DNA from: Rhizobiales bacterium 62-17
Lineage (GTDB): Bacteria; Pseudomonadota; Alphaproteobacteria; Rhizobiales; Beijerinckiaceae
Length of the DNA: 64,000 bases
Assembly (NCBI GenBank): GCA_001898965.1
Contig: MKVW01000009.1
Coordinates: forward strand, 589,830-653,829
Reading direction: 5' to 3'
Made by a program: the position numbers and the translations under genes. Within the stretch, counting starts at the first letter, position 1. The number at the start of each line of letters is the position of its first letter. The notes under the pieces were generated by a model. The model had not been told where the DNA came from and ran no database searches. It saw only the letters and a list, made by a program, of their open reading frames with translations. This document shows positions 45,437 to 53,992 of this stretch, in pieces.

Positions 45437-45748
45437 CTATTGGCCTTCGGGCACGTAGATCATGCGCCCATCCGGCAGCCGGTAGGTAATGCCGGCGCGC
45501 ACGCCACGGCCTTCGCCGATTTCGCCGCTGGTCGTGTATTTCGTTAGCTCCTGACCGTCCTTGACGATCATGGTCATGTTCGCTTCGCCGGGATTTTCGA
45601 CCACCACGACCTTCTTCGCTGAAAAGGGATTCAGCGGATTGGTCACGACGATGACCAGCAGAATGGCGATGACGACGAGAAACAGGTCGATGAGATTGAC
45701 GACCGAGAGCAACGGATCGTCCGAATCGTCTTCAGTGAGGAAACGCAT
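45437..45748 (-). CDS. DUF2149 protein, ExbD-like partner of the ExbB/TolQ-type channel
   Basis: A 103-residue protein with one N-terminal membrane helix, VVNLIDLFLVVIAILLVIVV. An Asp at residue 21 at the start of the helix (NLIDLFL) matches in place and context the proton-carrying Asp of ExbD/TolR (FIDVMLVLL). A short periplasmic domain (TNPLNPFSAKKVVVVENPGE to GRMIYVPEGQ) follows. Its ATG overlaps the stop of the ExbB-like gene in TGATG, so they are co-translated. It is the last gene of the receptor-CobN-ExbB operon. The ExbD analogy is inference. Confidence 0.88.
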   Translation of the reverse strand: MRFLTEDDSDDPLLSVVNLIDLFLVVIAILLVIVVTNPLNPFSAKKVVVVENPGEANMTMIVKDGQELTKYTTSGEIGEGRGVRAGITYRLPDGRMIYVPEGQ

Positions 45749-46221
45749 CAGTTGCCTCGCTGACGTTCGATAGCGCGCAGCTCCTGCAGAAACCAGCGAC
45801 GTTTGATCGAGAGAACGAAGAAAGTGATCGCCGCGCTGACGAGCGCCAGGATGACGGCCGAGAAGGCGACGACGAGATTCTCGCTGATCGAGCGGCTGTC
45901 GTTGGTCGTCAGCGCCAACAGCGCCGGCCCCATCGGAATCATCGTCGCCACCAGTCCCAGCATCGGCGCGCAGCGCGCGACGATGCGCAGCCATTCGAGC
46001 TGCTTCATGATCCACAGTTCGAGATCGGCACTGGCCGCGCCGCTCGCCTCCGCATGATGCACGAGACGGGAACGATAGCTGCCGCGCATCCGCAAGAGGG
46101 ACTCAACGAGGAACGCACCCAGCATCGCCAGCGCATAGACGAGCGAGAGCGCGATCAGAACGAGGACCGGCATCAGAAACAGTTTTGAAACTTCAAAGAG
46201 GCTGTGTTCAAGCGCATTCAT
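45748..46221 (-). CDS. MotA/TolQ/ExbB family proton channel protein
   Basis: A 157-residue inner-membrane protein with three helices: one at the N-terminus (LFLMPVLVLIALSLVYALAM), then a cytoplasmic loop (ELWIMKQLEWLRIVARCAPM), and the pair MLGLVATMIPMGPALLAL and NLVVAFSAVILALVSAAITF, the ExbB signature region. It should conduct protons with the DUF2149 protein and energise a partner. The ATG shares the ATGA overlap with the stop of the CobN-like gene, which points to a fixed stoichiometric unit. Confidence 0.9.
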   Translation of the reverse strand: MNALEHSLFEVSKLFLMPVLVLIALSLVYALAMLGAFLVESLLRMRGSYRSRLVHHAEASGAASADLELWIMKQLEWLRIVARCAPMLGLVATMIPMGPALLALTTNDSRSISENLVVAFSAVILALVSAAITFFVLSIKRRWFLQELRAIERQRGN

Positions 46222-49200
46222 GGACGGGCATCCGTGGCATTGGTTCTGATATGGGCGAGCGTTTGCAGCAGTGCGCCGGCCAGAACGGTCAAAACGAGAA
46301 AGAGGGTGGCGTAGAAGACGAAATTGGTCTGCGTGCCGCCCGGTGGAGAGACCTTCTCCAAAGTCTGGCCGCGAACCTGCTCTCCCGCGGTGGTTTCAGC
46401 CGATGGAGCGGGATCGGTCGATGCCGGTGCGTCGGTGCCAAAGCCCGAACCTGCCGCTGCGAGATAGTCCCGCGTCACTGGCTCGGTGATGGCCGCATTG
46501 TGCTGCAAGGCAAGCTGTTGCAGGCGCTCGCTGAGTTCGCGTCGGGTTTGCGGCGAAGCATCCCAATAGCCCTTGCGGACGGCCTCGACCATGCGCTCGA
46601 TGATCTGCGTCTGCGCGGTGGGATTGGTCGCGGCGAACCATGCGTTCAGCCCCAGCTTGCGCTTATCCATCACATAGGTCTCGTGGAACTCCTGCCACTG
46701 ATCGGCACGCACCTGCGCGGGATCGGTGACCTGCCAGCCCCAGAAATTGTTGACCGCGTTCAAGAGTTCGAGCGTGCCGGCATAGCCTTCCTTTTGCATG
46801 CCGCCGATCCAATGCGGATTGACATAGCGCGCGCGGATTTCATCGGAGAGGAAACGCGCCACGGGCGTGACGCGGCTCTCTGTCTGGCGCAGATCGGCGA
46901 TATAGAGCGAAGGGCTGGCGCCACCTAGATGACGCACCGCCAGCGACAGCCCGCCGAGATATTCGAACGGGTGATCGGTCGACAGCACGCCATGCAATCT
47001 GGACGAGCGCGACAACACCGCCGCCTGCACGCCCTTGAGCTGTTCGGCGAACAGATTGACGTCTGTTGCCGTCGTGCCCCAGTCCGCCGCCCCATAGGCA
47101 TATTGGGTGCGCGCCAGAAAGGCCTCGGCCAAGGGCTTTTCATTCTCCCAGCCAGTCGACTTCAGCGTCATGTTCGGCAGGCCCGTGCCATAGTCGCCGG
47201 GTTCATTGCTGAAGATGCGTAGACTAGCGAAGCGTCGCGCCTCCGGTTCGCTCTTGCCTTGCGTCATGAGACTGTCGCCGATGCGGCGGCTGTTGAGGAA
47301 GACCGGATTGTCGGGCTCGTCGAGAGCGGCAAGCCGATCGATCGCGCTCGACAGCATGCGCATGAAGACGTCGAATTGATCGCGATAGACGCTCGTTACC
47401 TGGAGGACCACATCGACACGGGGCCGGCCGAGCCGTTCGCGTGGCACGATCGTCAGCCCGGTGAGCTTGCCGCCGCTGTTCCACACGGGCTGCAGGCCGA
47501 GGGCGTGGAGAACCTGGCTTTCGACGATGCCCAGATGCCGGGTTGTCTCACCGGCCCACAGGCTGAAAGCGAGCTTTGCAGGGCGCTCGCCCGCATGCTC
47601 CGCGCGATAAGCCTCGACAAGCTGTTCATAGGCCTTGGCGCCGGCTTCGAACGCCGCTTGCGTCGGCACTTTATCGGCTTCGAAAGCGAAGAGATTGCGC
47701 CCGCTCGCCACGTCCGGATTGCGGATCGGATCGCCACCGGCACCAGGCTGCACGAAGCCACCCGACAGGCCCTGCAACAAGGCTTCGATCTCGCCGGGTT
47801 CGCTCAGATGCCGGTCAAGCACGATGGCGCGTTCGACCATGGCACGCAGATCGTTATCGGCAATGGTTGCGGGATCGGCGCCATCGTGCAGGAAACGCGT
47901 CAGGAGCCTGTAGGGTTCGGTCTCTTTCAATGTGCTGAAATCGCGGGCGAAGAATTCATCCGGCTCGGCGCCGACCCGTTGGTAAAAGGGCTCGCCAAGC
48001 TGCTGCATCACCGTCGAAAGACGGTGCTCTGCCGCCGCTGGCATGCCGAACGTATGCAATCCCAGCGGCATGGCATGGGCCGCCAAAGCATGCAAATGAT
48101 CGTGCAGGGCTGAAAGGAAAGCCGGAAAATCCTTGTCGATCGCCGCTTCGCTCCACCCCATGTCCCGGTGCATGTTCGCGGCGATGGCGAGCTGGCGAAT
48201 ATCGGCTTGCGTCCGCTCTCGCACCGCCCCGTCGTCCAACTGCACATATTCATGCACCTTGGCGTGCACGTCCCGCAGTTCGTCGAACAGGCCCGCCGGT
48301 GCGAATGGCGGTGTCTGATGGCTGATCGTCACGGCGCGGCCGCGCCGCTTTGCCTGAACGGCCTCGGCGATGTTGTCCTGGATGTAGGGATAGAAGACGG
48401 GGAGGTCGCCGACCGCGAGCATGGGATAATCGCTCGCCGCCAAGCCGCGATCCTTGCCCGGTGTCCACTCTTGCGTTCCATGGGTGCCAAAGTGGATCAG
48501 GGCGTCGACCTTGGTGTCCTGCAGGAAGCGATAGGCGGCAAGATACCAATGCCCCGGCGGCTTTTTGCCATCGTGATAGTCGCGGCCGGGTTCGCCGCTA
48601 CGCGGCAGTTGCGGCAGGATGACGAGACGGCCGAGGCGCAGGCGCGGAATGACGAAGAAGCGTTCGCCATTCTCCTCGATCAATCCTTCATACCGTTCCG
48701 GTGGTCCCCATGCCTCGACGATGTCCTGTCTGCGCTCCGCCGGTAGACGGTTGAACCAAGCTTGGTAGGCGGCGAGGGGAAAGCGTTCCGCGAGATCGTT
48801 GGCCAGCAGGCCCTGTAAGCGCTCGCGATGATAGATGGCGCCCAACAGGCTCTGCGCCGCTTCGATCAACGCAGGTTCGGTCGAGGCCGGCACGCGATAA
48901 CCCGCCGCTGCCAGGGCCGCCGTCAGTTGGGCCAGGCTGCGCGGCACGTTGAGATTGGAGGCGGACAGGTTTTTCTCGCCCGGCGGATAGTTCCAAAACA
49001 TCAGCGCGAGCTGCTTGTCGGCATTCGCACGCGTTTTGAGAGCCGCCAGCCGCCAGGCTTTCGCCATCAGCAGATCGATCTGCTCGCTGATCGGCGTCGG
49101 TTCGCCTTTCTCGACGGCGTCGGTGACGATCGGATCGCTGACGCCCCAGGTTTCGGGAACCGCCAGGAAAGGCGCGACGAGCGGCATGGCCATGCCCTGC

Positions 49201-50102
49201 TGCTTGGTCCGCCAATCGGCGATCGATCCATCGCGATGGGAGATCGCCTGCATCACGGGCATGTTGAGCCTGGCGAATTCGGCCGCGCGGGCCGGGCCGT
49301 TCTGCAGATGCGTGGCGATGATGAGCGCCGTGGCCCGCGCCGGCTTCAGCACCTTTTCCAAGCCTGCTGGATCGGCGGCATCGAACCAGAAGACGATGGG
49401 TGCCAGGCTCCGCGCCGTGGCCGTCTCGATCATTGCATCGACGACCTTCGTCTCCATGGCCGCGATCAATCCGGAATGGATGGCGATGCCGATCCGTGGT
49501 GCATCGCGTGGCCCGTTGTCGTCGAGCCAGCGCAGATAGTCATCCACGTGAGCGAAAAGATGCGGCGCCTTCGGGTGATAGAAACCGGTTGCTGGCAGCG
49601 GTCGCGGCGCGGGAATTGTCGATACGTCGCCACCCCGCAACATGGCTGCCGCATAGGCGAAGAAATTCTTGAGATTGGCCTCGCCACCACTGGCATAATA
49701 GGTGATCAGCCGCCGCGCATGTTCGGGCGCCAGATTGCCGAAGATCGGCGGCCCGCCGCCCACCCGCAGCCACGGCACGCGCGTCGTCTTCAGCTCGCCC
49801 GCCAGCCGCGTTTGCAGCTTCGCCATATCCATGGGGCGCGGCGTATCGAGAATGACGAGATCGGCGCCCTCCATCAATGCGGCGGGCGCCGGCGGCGCCG
49901 TTTCCACATAGGCGTGATCGAGCGTCTGGCCGACCGATTGGGCGAGCGCATTCAGTCGTTCGAATTTGCCAGGCAGAACGAAATCGACCGTCAGCACCCG
50001 GACGCGCGCGGGCGGCTTCTCTTGCGCACAAAGAGGCCAGGCGCCGAGCACGGCAGCCAGGCAGAAGGCCAGCATCCGCTGACACGCGGTAAGCGGTTGC
50101 AT
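46218..50102 (-). CDS. Exported, membrane-anchored CobN/HmuS-like chelatase
   Basis: A 1294-residue homologue of cobaltochelatase subunit CobN and magnesium-chelatase subunit H. Unlike cytosolic CobN it has a signal peptide (LAFCLAAVLGAWPLCAQEKP) and a C-terminal membrane helix (FYATLFLVLTVLAGALLQTL) before a short cytoplasmic tail, so the body should lie in the periplasm. Family motifs include HFGTHGTQEWTPGKDRGLAA, WNSGGKLTGLTIVPRERLGR and PRVDVVLQVTSVYRDQFDVF. The ATP-dependent partners CobS/CobT are absent from the neighbourhood; ExbB-like and DUF2149 genes follow with overlaps instead, and a TonB receptor gene ends one base before it. Expected activity: insertion or removal of a metal in a tetrapyrrole, powered by proton-motive force (inference). 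Bacteroidetes hmu loci encode a comparable HmuS, for which heme dechelation has been proposed. Confidence 0.92.
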   Translation of the reverse strand: MQPLTACQRMLAFCLAAVLGAWPLCAQEKPPARVRVLTVDFVLPGKFERLNALAQSVGQTLDHAYVETAPPAPAALMEGADLVILDTPRPMDMAKLQTRLAGELKTTRVPWLRVGGGPPIFGNLAPEHARRLITYYASGGEANLKNFFAYAAAMLRGGDVSTIPAPRPLPATGFYHPKAPHLFAHVDDYLRWLDDNGPRDAPRIGIAIHSGLIAAMETKVVDAMIETATARSLAPIVFWFDAADPAGLEKVLKPARATALIIATHLQNGPARAAEFARLNMPVMQAISHRDGSIADWRTKQQGMAMPLVAPFLAVPETWGVSDPIVTDAVEKGEPTPISEQIDLLMAKAWRLAALKTRANADKQLALMFWNYPPGEKNLSASNLNVPRSLAQLTAALAAAGYRVPASTEPALIEAAQSLLGAIYHRERLQGLLANDLAERFPLAAYQAWFNRLPAERRQDIVEAWGPPERYEGLIEENGERFFVIPRLRLGRLVILPQLPRSGEPGRDYHDGKKPPGHWYLAAYRFLQDTKVDALIHFGTHGTQEWTPGKDRGLAASDYPMLAVGDLPVFYPYIQDNIAEAVQAKRRGRAVTISHQTPPFAPAGLFDELRDVHAKVHEYVQLDDGAVRERTQADIRQLAIAANMHRDMGWSEAAIDKDFPAFLSALHDHLHALAAHAMPLGLHTFGMPAAAEHRLSTVMQQLGEPFYQRVGAEPDEFFARDFSTLKETEPYRLLTRFLHDGADPATIADNDLRAMVERAIVLDRHLSEPGEIEALLQGLSGGFVQPGAGGDPIRNPDVASGRNLFAFEADKVPTQAAFEAGAKAYEQLVEAYRAEHAGERPAKLAFSLWAGETTRHLGIVESQVLHALGLQPVWNSGGKLTGLTIVPRERLGRPRVDVVLQVTSVYRDQFDVFMRMLSSAIDRLAALDEPDNPVFLNSRRIGDSLMTQGKSEPEARRFASLRIFSNEPGDYGTGLPNMTLKSTGWENEKPLAEAFLARTQYAYGAADWGTTATDVNLFAEQLKGVQAAVLSRSSRLHGVLSTDHPFEYLGGLSLAVRHLGGASPSLYIADLRQTESRVTPVARFLSDEIRARYVNPHWIGGMQKEGYAGTLELLNAVNNFWGWQVTDPAQVRADQWQEFHETYVMDKRKLGLNAWFAATNPTAQTQIIERMVEAVRKGYWDASPQTRRELSERLQQLALQHNAAITEPVTRDYLAAAGSGFGTDAPASTDPAPSAETTAGEQVRGQTLEKVSPPGGTQTNFVFYATLFLVLTVLAGALLQTLAHIRTNATDARP

Positions 50103-50103
50103 G

Positions 50104-52335
50104 TCAGAACCTCACCGTCATGCCGGCATAGATGGCGCGGCCCTCGCCGGGGCGCACCTGCGGCGACGTGCTGCGCACCAGCGCCGGTCCTTGTTGCGTC
50201 ACCGGCACGGTCGGCGTGGCCGAGAATTCTGACACATAGGCCACGTTCGTCAGGTTGCGGCCTTCGATATAGAAGGACCACGTTTTATCGGGCGATCGCC
50301 AGCCGATCTTGGCACCGAGCAGGCTATAGGCGGGGATAAGAAAAGCCGGTCCGCCTGAGCCGTCGAAGGTGGAGAGCCGTGCGCTTTGATGGCGCAGGTT
50401 GACCGAAGCGTAATAGCCAAGCGGATGTTCATAGCCGACTTCGCCAAACAGCGTGTGCCGCGGAATGACGGGCAGCCGGTTGTTGCCGAAGCGCCGATCG
50501 TTGTCGAAACGAAAGTCGGAAAAGTTCCACACCAGGTTGGCGAACACGCGATCATCGGGCTGCAACAGATCGACGAAGGGAATCGTCTTGAGGCCGATTT
50601 CCAATCCGTTGTGAACGGTGCGATCGGCATTGAAGGCGATCGTCGTCGTGCAGGCGGCCGCGATCTCGCTGGCGCAACGCGTCAGGATCTCGTTGCGCAG
50701 ACGCATGTGATAGGCGGTGATGTCATATTTGAAGCGCTCCCAGCCGCCGCGAATGCCGGCTTCCCAGGTCCAGGCGGATTGCGGTTGCACCGGCGGCAGG
50801 GCGATACCCGTTCGCCCCTGCGCTTCCAGGACATTGCTGAGATCGGCGCCGCCGGGCACTTCGAAACTGCGCGAGACATTGGCGAAGAGGAAATGATCGG
50901 GCCGATATTCCCAATTGATGCCGATCTTCGGATTGGCCGCTTGATAGGAGCGGTCGTAGTTGAGCAGGCCGGCAACGCGGCCCGGTTGCGGGCCACCGGG
51001 CGACGTCGGCCCGAGCGCCGCAACCGCGCCGCCGCGATAGTCGTCGCGCAGCGTGCGCGTCGTGAACACGCCCTGCAAACCGGTGAACACGCGCACCTTC
51101 GGCAGCACTTCGACGGCCGCTTCGCCATAGCTTTCGACGAGCCAGGACGAGAACGCCCAATCGTAGATCTGCCGCGCCTTGGTCGTGCCGGCATTGGCGT
51201 GGCGATAGCGGTCGAACCGGCCGCTCGCATAGCCGACGCGCACACCGCCAACGAATTCGGTCGGCAATCCGGCGAGATCGGTCTTGTGTTCGACGCGCCC
51301 GGACAGGCCGCCTTCCTGCCATTTGTAGTCGATGATCCCGGCGAAGGGCGAAGGCAGATGATCGAGCGCCGTGTTGAGGAAATGCGCGCCGAATTCGTAG
51401 TTGGTGTCGCCACGCCGGATGGTCGTGCGGTTGGCGATGCGCTGATAGGTGAAATTCAATCGCTCGTTGAAGAGATAGGAGTTGGCCGGCGCCATGCGGC
51501 GGTTTTGGCGCAATTGGTTCAGCGGAATGGGTTCGGCGAGATCGCGATCGGTGCGGCCCATGGCGAAGAAGGTGCGTGAGTCCACATCTTCGCTCGGCCG
51601 CCAGCCGACATTGCCGCTGAACCGATAGTTGCCTTCATGCGTATGCTGCCGGAAGCCGTCGCTCTTGAAGACATTGCCTTGCAGATACCAATCGAGATTG
51701 TCCTTGCTGGCGCCGGTCTCGAACTGGGTTTGCAGCGTGCCGAAACTGCCGCCCATCACGCTGATGGCCTGTCCCGGCGCCGTGCGGCCGGTCTTGGAGA
51801 CGAAGTTCATCGCACCGCCCGTGGCGATCGCGCCATAACGCAGGCTGTTTCCGCCGCGGTAGAGCTCAATGTAATCGGTGGCCAGGAGATCGATCAGCGG
51901 ATTGGTGAAACCGGCCTCCGTCCGCCCCAACGGGAAGCCATCGATAAAGGCGCGGACGCCGCGACCGTTGCGCGAACCGTCCGTCGAAATGTCGCTGCCG
52001 CGGATCGAAATGAAACTGCCGTTGTCGCTCATGAAGACGCCGGGCGTGCGCACCAGAACGTCGCCGAGATCGGCCTTCTTGCCGGTGGTTTGATCGGCGA
52101 CGGACACGACCGCTTCCGCGCCGGGTCGCCGCAGGAAGCGTTGCTGCTGCACGAAGAAGGGCTGACCCGCCGCGCCGGCGGGGCCAGTGCCCGTCACCAC
52201 AATGGGGTCCAGCAGCACCGTTTCATCGCTGGACTGCGCGACGGCATCGCCAATGGCGAAAACCTGCAATAAGACCGCCGAGAAGAGACCTATTCCGCTG
52301 ATTTTATTGAATTCTGCTTGCTTTACCCCAGCCAT
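50104..52335 (-). CDS. TonB-dependent outer-membrane receptor, first gene of the CobN-like operon
   Basis: A 743-residue TonB receptor. Signal peptide (GLFSAVLLQVFAIGDAVAQS), then a TonB box-like ETVLLDPIVVTG, the plug domain (GDVLVRTPGVFMSDNGSFIS, later GAIATGGAMNFVSKTG), and a 22-stranded barrel ending GRAIYAGMTVRF with terminal Phe. The FecA-type plug (GSDISTDGSRNGRGVRAFID) points to a siderophore-, citrate- or cofactor-type ligand; the FRAP/NPNL signature of heme receptors is not seen. Translation is coupled to the CobN-like gene (TGA-C-ATG). The ligand is unknown. Confidence 0.93.
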   Translation of the reverse strand: MAGVKQAEFNKISGIGLFSAVLLQVFAIGDAVAQSSDETVLLDPIVVTGTGPAGAAGQPFFVQQQRFLRRPGAEAVVSVADQTTGKKADLGDVLVRTPGVFMSDNGSFISIRGSDISTDGSRNGRGVRAFIDGFPLGRTEAGFTNPLIDLLATDYIELYRGGNSLRYGAIATGGAMNFVSKTGRTAPGQAISVMGGSFGTLQTQFETGASKDNLDWYLQGNVFKSDGFRQHTHEGNYRFSGNVGWRPSEDVDSRTFFAMGRTDRDLAEPIPLNQLRQNRRMAPANSYLFNERLNFTYQRIANRTTIRRGDTNYEFGAHFLNTALDHLPSPFAGIIDYKWQEGGLSGRVEHKTDLAGLPTEFVGGVRVGYASGRFDRYRHANAGTTKARQIYDWAFSSWLVESYGEAAVEVLPKVRVFTGLQGVFTTRTLRDDYRGGAVAALGPTSPGGPQPGRVAGLLNYDRSYQAANPKIGINWEYRPDHFLFANVSRSFEVPGGADLSNVLEAQGRTGIALPPVQPQSAWTWEAGIRGGWERFKYDITAYHMRLRNEILTRCASEIAAACTTTIAFNADRTVHNGLEIGLKTIPFVDLLQPDDRVFANLVWNFSDFRFDNDRRFGNNRLPVIPRHTLFGEVGYEHPLGYYASVNLRHQSARLSTFDGSGGPAFLIPAYSLLGAKIGWRSPDKTWSFYIEGRNLTNVAYVSEFSATPTVPVTQQGPALVRSTSPQVRPGEGRAIYAGMTVRF

Positions 52336-52651
52336 TTTCGCCCCGGAATGTAAATTCGCCTCACGAATGATATGTTATATAGTTACATCAAATTCGCGAA
52401 GTCAACGCGGAGAGGGGGTGATTTGCCGTCGCTTCAAAAGGGAGGCGCGGGCGGCGCCGTGGTCATGAATCCCGACCGTACTTTGGCCGTGAAACGCAGC
52501 ACCAAAATTCACGCCGCCGATTTGATCTATCCGAAATCTGAATTTGCCTGCCGTGCCCGACGGCGGCACCAATCTGTCAACGGCGTGGCAGGGCGCCGCC
52601 TCGAACATGCGGCGACAGCCGTCAGGCGAGGAAGACAGAGGGGGGACGCCG
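52336..52651. other. Divergent intergenic region between the TonB receptor and the MHS transporter
   Basis: Apart from the receptor promoter (52365-52405) and the ribosome binding site of the transporter (AGAGGGGGG before 52652) I see no gene. The frame open from 52544 into the transporter gene is not protein-like. Confidence 0.5.
52365..52405 (-). promoter_or_regulatory. Promoter of the receptor-CobN operon with overlapping AT-rich dyad
   Basis: On the reverse strand TTGACT (52405-52400) and TATATA (52381-52376) are 18 bases apart, a good housekeeping promoter whose transcript starts about 35 bases before the receptor ATG. The -10 lies within an imperfect dyad ATGTAACTATATAACAT (52388-52372), the kind of AT-rich operator used by Fur, Zur or MntR-type regulators. 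No cobalamin riboswitch is visible. Confidence 0.5.
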
Positions 52652-53956
52652 GTGAGCGCTCAAGATCAGGTTTCGGTCCACTATCAATCGACGCCTGTGC
52701 CATCCAAGGCACGGCGCTCGGTGGCCATCGCCAGTCTCGGCAATATTCTCGAATGGTATGACTTCACGGTCTACGGCTTCGTCGTCGCCTATATCGCCAA
52801 GAATTTCTTTCCTTCGACCCATGAGACGGCGGCCCTGCTCGCCACCTTCGCTGCCTTTGGCGCGGGCTTCGTCGCGCGCCCGCTCGGCGCTGTTATTTTC
52901 GGTCGCATGGCTGACGTGAAGGGCCGGCGTTTCGTCTTGCTGTTCGCCATGTTCCTGATGGCGGGGGCGTCCGTTCTGATCGGCATCTCGCCGACCTATG
53001 CCGCGATCGGCCTCGCCGCGCCGGCCATCATTCTGTTGGCGCGCCTGGCGCAAGGCCTGTCGGCTGGCGCTGAATTCGGCGGCGCCGCCGCCTATCTGAT
53101 CGAATGGGCGCCGGAGTCCAAGCGTGGCCTGTTCGCCAGCTTTCATCAGGTCGGCACCTATGGCGGCCTCCTGCTTGGCGTGGCGACGGTGGCGATCATC
53201 TCCTCCGTTCTGACACCGGCGCAGATGGAAGCGTGGGGCTGGCGCGTTCCCTTCCTGCTGGGCGGTTTGCTCGCGGTCGTGGCGCTCTACATGCGTCGCA
53301 ATGTGGAAGAGACGCCGAAGTTCAAGAATTCCCATCAAGGCACTGCGCCGCAGGCGGCGGCAAACCAAAGCTCGTCTCTCTTCGCCGCCTTCCAATCGGT
53401 GGGTGTCGTGGCCTTGTGGTCGGTCACCAGCTTCGCCGTGATGGTCTATATGACCACCTATACGCAGCGCTATGGCGGCCTTTCCGCCCGCGAAGCCCTA
53501 TGGTCGACATCAATCAGCACGATGGTCGGCGTATTTCTGATTCCGATCTTCGGTGCGATTTCCGATCGATTGGGTCGCCGCCCGGTGTTCGGCATGGGCG
53601 CGGCGGCGTTCATTCTGCTGCCCATTCCCTTCTATGGCATCATCGCCAGCGCACCTGGGTTCCAGACCATCGTTCTCTTGCAGATCGTCATGTCGGTCTT
53701 CACAGCGATGATCGCCGGCGTCGGCCCCGCCATCATTTCGGAACTGTTTCCGACCGAGCGGCGCGCCACCATGGTCGGCATATCCTCGGCGATTGCGGTG
53801 ACGGTGTTCGGCGGCTTCGCGCCGTTCATCTCGACGATCCTCATCGATAAGACGGGCTCGTCCACGGCGCCGGCCTATTATGTCGTCGCCATCGCTCTGT
53901 TCACCACGGCGACGGTGCTCTCGCTGCGCGAGACGTCGCGTGGGCGTTTACAATAG
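52652..53956 (+). CDS. MHS-family MFS transporter (metabolite:H+ symporter)
   Basis: A 434-residue inner-membrane transporter of the ShiA/ProP/KgtP-like MHS family. Helix 1 with GNILEWYDFTVYGFVVAYIA is the family hallmark, followed by RPLGAVIFGRMADVKGRRFV (motif A) and ARLAQGLSAGAEFGGAAAYL (helix 4). Substrates in the family are carboxylates, shikimate, betaine or proline. GTG 52652 with AGAGGGGGG nearby. The upstream in-frame extension is not conserved. Probably imports a substrate of the catabolic genes downstream. Confidence 0.87.
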   Translation: MSAQDQVSVHYQSTPVPSKARRSVAIASLGNILEWYDFTVYGFVVAYIAKNFFPSTHETAALLATFAAFGAGFVARPLGAVIFGRMADVKGRRFVLLFAMFLMAGASVLIGISPTYAAIGLAAPAIILLARLAQGLSAGAEFGGAAAYLIEWAPESKRGLFASFHQVGTYGGLLLGVATVAIISSVLTPAQMEAWGWRVPFLLGGLLAVVALYMRRNVEETPKFKNSHQGTAPQAAANQSSSLFAAFQSVGVVALWSVTSFAVMVYMTTYTQRYGGLSAREALWSTSISTMVGVFLIPIFGAISDRLGRRPVFGMGAAAFILLPIPFYGIIASAPGFQTIVLLQIVMSVFTAMIAGVGPAIISELFPTERRATMVGISSAIAVTVFGGFAPFISTILIDKTGSSTAPAYYVVAIALFTTATVLSLRETSRGRLQ

Positions 53957-53992
53957 CGATGATGTCATGGGCCGATCGCCCAGGGCGGTCGG

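Noticed and set aside
52336-52544. Cobalamin riboswitch ahead of the TonB receptor
   Set aside because: The conserved B12-box elements are not present on the reverse strand; a simple promoter explains the region.
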